This document shows, piece after piece, positions 5,468 through 7,327 of a DNA stretch of 7,327 bases. This stretch comes from Pontiellaceae bacterium (GTDB taxonomy: Bacteria > Verrucomicrobiota > Kiritimatiellia > Kiritimatiellales > Tichowtungiaceae): the NCBI GenBank assembly GCA_029934215.1, contig JAOZMR010000142.1, positions 1-7,327 on the forward strand. The letters run 5' to 3'. The notes beneath the pieces are model-generated. The model was not told the origin of the DNA. It ran no database searches and was given only the letters and a program-made list of their open reading frames with translations. The position numbers and the translations under genes were made by a program. Numbering within the stretch: the first letter of the stretch is position 1; each line of letters opens with the position of its first letter.

Positions 5468-5680
5468 TTAGGCATAAGCGAGACGTTGTCCACGTGCTTC
5501 TGGGATGTGATCGCCAAACTCTTTTGCGGTCTCTATCCAGTGATCAACTGCGTCTCTGGCATTTGCGAGAGAAGATTCATATGAATCGCCGTGAGCCATG
5601 CATCCCGCTAGTTCAGGAACGTCTGCAACAAAAGAGTCATCTTCGTTGCTCCAAAATATTATGATTTCATATTTATCCAC
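5468..5680 (-). CDS. hicB: HicB-family antitoxin
   Basis: This 70-residue minus-strand protein has the HicB fold signature: YEIIIFWSNEDDSFVADVPE, LAGCMAHGDSYESSLANARD, then AVDHWIETAKEFGDHIPEARG. Length and ends match the short HicB proteins that lack a separate DNA-binding domain. The start is GTG at 5680, with AAGGA (5688-5692 on the minus strand) seven bases upstream. In type II HicAB systems, HicB blocks the HicA mRNA interferase and represses the operon. Here hicA lies just upstream in the usual order but is broken, so this antitoxin has no cognate toxin in the window. It may be a relic, or may still neutralise a related HicA elsewhere in the genome (inference). Confidence 0.92.
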   Translation of the reverse strand: MDKYEIIIFWSNEDDSFVADVPELAGCMAHGDSYESSLANARDAVDHWIETAKEFGDHIPEARGQRLAYA

Positions 5681-5697
5681 TAATAGTTCCTTCGAGT

Positions 5698-5817
5698 TTA
5701 TATTATTCTTTCCTTAAAACCTAGATAGAGTAATAAGTTTTGCAGGTCGGCGAATTTGATGTTTGCTTCAGACGTGCCTCTAAGAATTTGCCATAATATT
5801 TTTTCTCGTTTGCCCAT
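5698..5817 (-). pseudogene. hicA: Truncated hicA toxin
   Basis: The minus-strand frame begins with MGKREKILWQILRGTSEANI, then FADLQNLLLYLGFKERII and TAA, 39 residues in all. It matches the start of HicA proteins, in which GF.ERI is normally followed by RGSHHIF with the catalytic His. Everything after ERI is gone, leaving about half of the usual length. Only 17 bases separate this stop from the hicB start, so a deletion removed the hicA 3' half while sparing the hicB ribosome binding site. AAGG lies 8 bases before the ATG. The truncated protein should be inactive as an RNase. Confidence 0.85.
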
Positions 5818-5830
5818 ATAAGTTACCTTA

Positions 5831-5878
5831 GAGCGTCTCTCTAAATACTGCAAAAATCTTTACAGAGAGAGCGCTCTC
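5831..5878. promoter_or_regulatory. Imperfect inverted repeat upstream of hicA
   Basis: GAGCGTCTCTCT (5831-5842) and AGAGAGAGCGCTC (5864-5876) are near reverse complements. The perfect palindrome GAGAGCGCTCTC sits at 5867-5878. The site lies 14-61 bases upstream of the hicA start, so it could be the HicB operator or part of the promoter region. A convincing -35/-10 pair was not found. Confidence 0.4.
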
Positions 5879-6073
5879 GCCTTACTCTGAGCGGCTTGCC
5901 AGGTTTCTTGTTAATGCGTTTCTTTGCCGCGCTCCTTACGGGTTGCATCGTGCTGTACCATGAGGAGTGTTGGAGTGTGTCGATGCTTGGATTTATGGAT
6001 GAAGTGTGAAAATATCGAATATTGAACAGGAACATCGAATATAGTGCGAGCATTGTGGAGTTGTGGAGTTTTT

Positions 6074-6127
6074 ATGAATAAGTGTGATGAATTTGATCTG
6101 GGGAAAGGGGGCAATCCTATAAGTTAA
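6074..6127 (+). pseudogene. Orphan 5' end of a Ser/Thr kinase gene
   Basis: The frame encodes MNKCDEFDLGKGGNPIS and stops. MNKCDEFD matches MNDNKYDEFD of the kinase at 41 and MKKYDDLD of the kinase at 7014. The leader AGTTTTTATGAA is identical to that of the 7014 gene, and GGAG (6065-6068) is well placed before the ATG. After about ten codons the kinase similarity ends and repeat sequence follows. It is the stub of a lost paralogue. Confidence 0.7.
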
Positions 6128-6136
6128 TATTTTGGG

Positions 6137-6214
6137 TTTCCAATGTTTTGGAAAAGCGAGGTCAAAAGTTCCAATGTCTGGAAAAAAGAGCAGTGGGTTT
6201 TCCAATCCTTGGAA
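6137..6214. repeat. Series of three TTCCAA/TTGGAA hairpins
   Basis: Three palindromes lie within 78 bases: TTTCCAA-TGTT-TTGGAAA (6137-6154), TTCCA-ATGTC-TGGAA (6169-6183) and TTCCAA-TCC-TTGGAA (6200-6214). The spacing is similar each time (14 and 16 bases between units). It is a repeat array with hairpin potential and encodes nothing. Confidence 0.75.
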
Positions 6215-6233
6215 TGTCTCGGGCGGGGTTCCA

Positions 6234-6295
6234 AATAACCAATAACCAATAACTAATAACCAACAACAAATAACGAATATCGAATAACCAATAAC
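6234..6295 (+). repeat. AATAACCAAT-type array, copy 2
   Basis: Units of AATAACCAAT, CTAATAACC, AACAACAAATAACG and AATATCGAATAACC run together for 62 bases. The end of the array (CCAATAAC, 6288-6295) is also where homology to the duplicate module at 2445 begins. Confidence 0.85.
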
Positions 6296-6315
6296 AGCAG
6301 GCGGAGCGAACAATC

Positions 6316-6783
6316 ATGAGCATATTTATTGAGTTTCATAAGCTGGTGAAGAGGTTGCAGGCGCAGAAGGTGGCGTATGCGGTGGTGGGTGGCGTGGCGA
6401 TGGCGTTTTATGCATACGCCCGTTTCACGAGAGATATCGACATTCTAACGAAGGAAAGTGAGCTGGAGGTTGTGACGGATATTTTGCTTTCTGAAGGGTA
6501 TAAACCATCGGGCGAACCGTGGTCGTTTAAAGGCCGGTTGTCGTTGCATCGCTTTTAGAAGGTGAATGACGGTGAAGAGATGCTGATTGATGTTCTCGTT
6601 TCTGGAACGGAGCGACAGGAACAAATCGTTGATGACGCATTGGAGGCGTATTCGAAGCATACGGGAGTGGTTCGCGTTGCGACGCGGGACGATTTGATTT
6701 GGCTGAAAGAACAGCGGAATTCGAAAATAGACCAGGCAGATATTGAGGTGCTTAAAGATGATAAAAACGAATCGAATGGATGA
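6316..6783 (+). pseudogene. Nucleotidyltransferase gene split by an in-frame TAG
   Basis: Read through, the frame gives 155 residues plus one amber codon. AYAVVGGVAM (Gly25-Gly26) and FTRDIDIL (Asp40, Asp42) form the nucleotidyltransferase core. RDDLIWLKEQRNSKIDQADI near the end is the typical C-terminal motif of AbiEii/DUF6036-type enzymes. GGAG (6303-6306) is well placed before the ATG. A TAG at 6556-6558 (codon 81) cuts it into 6316-6558 and a second part in the same frame that could restart at GTG 6562. Both halves keep good family similarity, so the nonsense change is recent or tolerated. TAG is used as a normal stop at 3347-3349, so reassignment of TAG is unlikely. The stop overlaps the next gene. 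A shorter duplicate lies at 2445-2688. Confidence 0.82.
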
Positions 6784-6967
6784 GGTTCTTAAGGAGCTGG
6801 CTGAACTATATGAATTGAATCGGGAGATTCAAAAGTTCTCGTTTGTGTCGCAAAAGATGGAGGCTGTGCGTGGAGAAACCGAGTGCAACTCGGTTTTGCG
6901 TGGAACCGAGTTGCACTCGGTTGTGATGCGAACGATGCGTGGAAATGAGAGAGACAGGGAGTGTTGA
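6758..6967 (+). CDS. Small hypothetical protein following the nucleotidyltransferase, with a palindromic element inside
   Basis: This is a 69-residue frame from ATG 6758, with GAGGTG (6745-6750) seven bases upstream. It overlaps the end of the nucleotidyltransferase by 26 bases, so the two are probably cotranslated. Residues 1-33 look like a genuine helical protein (MDEVLKELAELYELNREIQK). The stretch TECNSVLRGTELHSV is the translation of the 47-bp palindromic element, so the natural C-terminus may have been replaced. ATG 6776 is an alternative start with a worse ribosome site. A partner or antitoxin of the nucleotidyltransferase is possible from position only. The duplicate at 2501 is stopped by TAG. 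Confidence 0.55.
   Translation: MIKTNRMDEVLKELAELYELNREIQKFSFVSQKMEAVRGETECNSVLRGTELHSVVMRTMRGNERDREC
6876..6922 (+). repeat. 47-bp nested palindromic element, copy 2
   Basis: Units at 6876-6896 (arm AAACCGAGT, loop GCA) and 6904-6922 (arm AACCGAGT, loop TGC) are each palindromic and are reverse complements of each other. It differs from copy 1 at 2619-2665 only in the spacer (GCGTGG against ACGTGA). It is translated within the small ORF. Confidence 0.85.
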
Positions 6968-6974
6968 AAGTAGC

Positions 6975-6991
6975 GCGAGCGTCTCGCTCGC
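6975..6991. repeat. 17-bp perfect hairpin (7-3-7) upstream of the second kinase
   Basis: GCGAGCG pairs with CGCTCGC around TCT. It has the same 7-or-more/3/7-or-more design as the AACCGAGT units but a different sequence. It lies 23 bases before the kinase start and 8 bases after the small-ORF stop. No T-run follows, so it is not an obvious terminator. Confidence 0.6.
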
Positions 6992-7013
6992 ATTGGGAAG
7001 AGAGATAGTTTTT

Positions 7014-7327
7014 ATGAAAAAGTATGACGATTTAGATGGGGCGGAGAGCATTCCCGGAGATGAGCAGGCGGCTTGGGTGTCGCTAGGTGATTTGCCAACA
7101 ATGGAGCTGAACGCAAAGGGCGTGGGTGTGGTGGACCGCTATGAATTGATCGAGAAGCTCGGTCAGGGTGGGTTCGGCGCAGTCTATGGCGCACGCGATA
7201 CCGAAGCTGGAATTTTAGTGGCTCTCAAGGCTCTTCCCGCTGAGGTGAGTTGCGATGAGTCGGAGATGAAGGCGATTCGCAAAAACTTCGCGCTCGTCTC
7301 TCGATTGCATCATCCGCATATCGCATC
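7014..7327 (+). CDS. Ser/Thr protein kinase, N-terminal part (runs off the window)
   Basis: The frame is open from the ATG at 7014 to the window end (104 residues). Residues 1-8 are MKKYDDLD, a variant of the N-terminal peptide of the kinase at 41. The kinase domain begins around residue 43 with YELIEKLGQGGFGAVYGARD (glycine loop) and VALKALP (the ATP-binding Lys). It continues to RLHHPHIA at the edge. The acidic N-terminal region of about 40 residues is longer than in the first kinase. GAGAG upstream is a weak ribosome site. Whether it also carries an FGE-like or VR-bearing tail cannot be seen. Confidence 0.88.
   Translation, partial: MKKYDDLDGAESIPGDEQAAWVSLGDLPTMELNAKGVGVVDRYELIEKLGQGGFGAVYGARDTEAGILVALKALPAEVSCDESEMKAIRKNFALVSRLHHPHIA

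Larger units (their letters stand above)
5818..6315. other. Stretch without an intact gene: hicA upstream region, kinase-start remnant, hairpins and repeats
   Basis: It holds the inverted repeat at 5831-5878, a 31-residue plus-strand frame at 5914-6009 of unknown value, a segment with repeated ATCGAATAT motifs (6013-6043), the kinase-start remnant at 6074-6127, three TTCCAA hairpins and the AATAACCAAT array. No full-length gene is supported on either strand. Confidence 0.7.

Noticed and set aside
5914..6009. A 31-codon plus-strand frame beginning MRFFAALLTGCIVLYHEE
   Set aside because: It is hydrophobic and faintly protein-like, but has no clear ribosome site and no recognised family. It lies among decayed sequence, so the evidence is too weak for a gene call.
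5316..6295. CRISPR array suggested by the repeated AATAACCAAT units
   Set aside because: The units are 8-10 bases, degenerate and contiguous, with no spacers of constant length and no cas genes.
6556..6558. TAG reassigned to an amino acid in this organism
   Set aside because: The nucleotidyltransferase at 2753 ends naturally with TAG at 3347-3349 just inside the next gene. Two TAGs in decaying duplicates are better explained by nonsense mutation.

Overview
The window looks like an accessory, repeat-ridden locus from a bacterium with a large genome, about 50% GC. The likeliest host is a member of Kiritimatiellota/Lentisphaerota (PVC group). That is an inference from three things: Ser/Thr kinases fused to formylglycine-generating-enzyme (FGE)-like domains, AATAACCAAT-type and TTCCAA/TTGGAA-type intergenic repeats, and nucleotidyltransferase, HicAB and kinase genes mixed together. 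No rRNA, tRNA, CRISPR array or transposase was seen.

Layout. (1) 41-2092: a membrane-anchored Ser/Thr kinase with a C-terminal FGE/C-type-lectin-like domain. Its last 45 residues look like the variable region of a diversity-generating retroelement (DGR). A stem-loop (2109-2134) and a truncated DGR accessory-like gene (2139-2333) follow. No reverse transcriptase or template repeat is in the window. (2) 2317-2445: arms of an inverted repeat element. (3) 2445-2688: a decayed duplicate of a nucleotidyltransferase plus small-ORF module, with a precise 414-bp in-frame internal deletion. (4) 2753-5113: a compact three-gene operon of nucleotidyltransferase, winged-HTH partner and cytoplasmic trypsin-like serine protease. 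This is the best candidate for an undescribed, probably conflict-related system. (5) 5100-5460: repeats, including a 124-bp inverted-repeat element. (6) 5468-5817, minus strand: intact hicB next to a hicA truncated before its catalytic His. (7) 5818-6315: no intact gene; it holds an orphan kinase start (6074-6127), three TTCCAA hairpins and an AATAACCAAT array. (8) 6316-6967: the fuller copy of the nucleotidyltransferase plus small-ORF module. The nucleotidyltransferase carries an in-frame TAG, and the small ORF contains a 47-bp palindromic element. (9) 7014-end: the start of a second Ser/Thr kinase, cut by the window edge.

How it may fit together. Three kinase starts (41, 6074, 7014) share a KYDEFD-like N-terminal peptide, and two copies of the nucleotidyltransferase module lie between them. 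The locus appears to grow by duplicating kinase and nucleotidyltransferase cassettes, then to decay by deletion between short repeats, nonsense mutation and repeat invasion. One repeat type has entered the kinase gene itself in frame. The kinase with a diversified ligand-binding tail suggests a sensor. The nucleotidyltransferase, HTH protein, protease and HicAB remnant suggest toxin or effector functions. The functional link between them is inference only.
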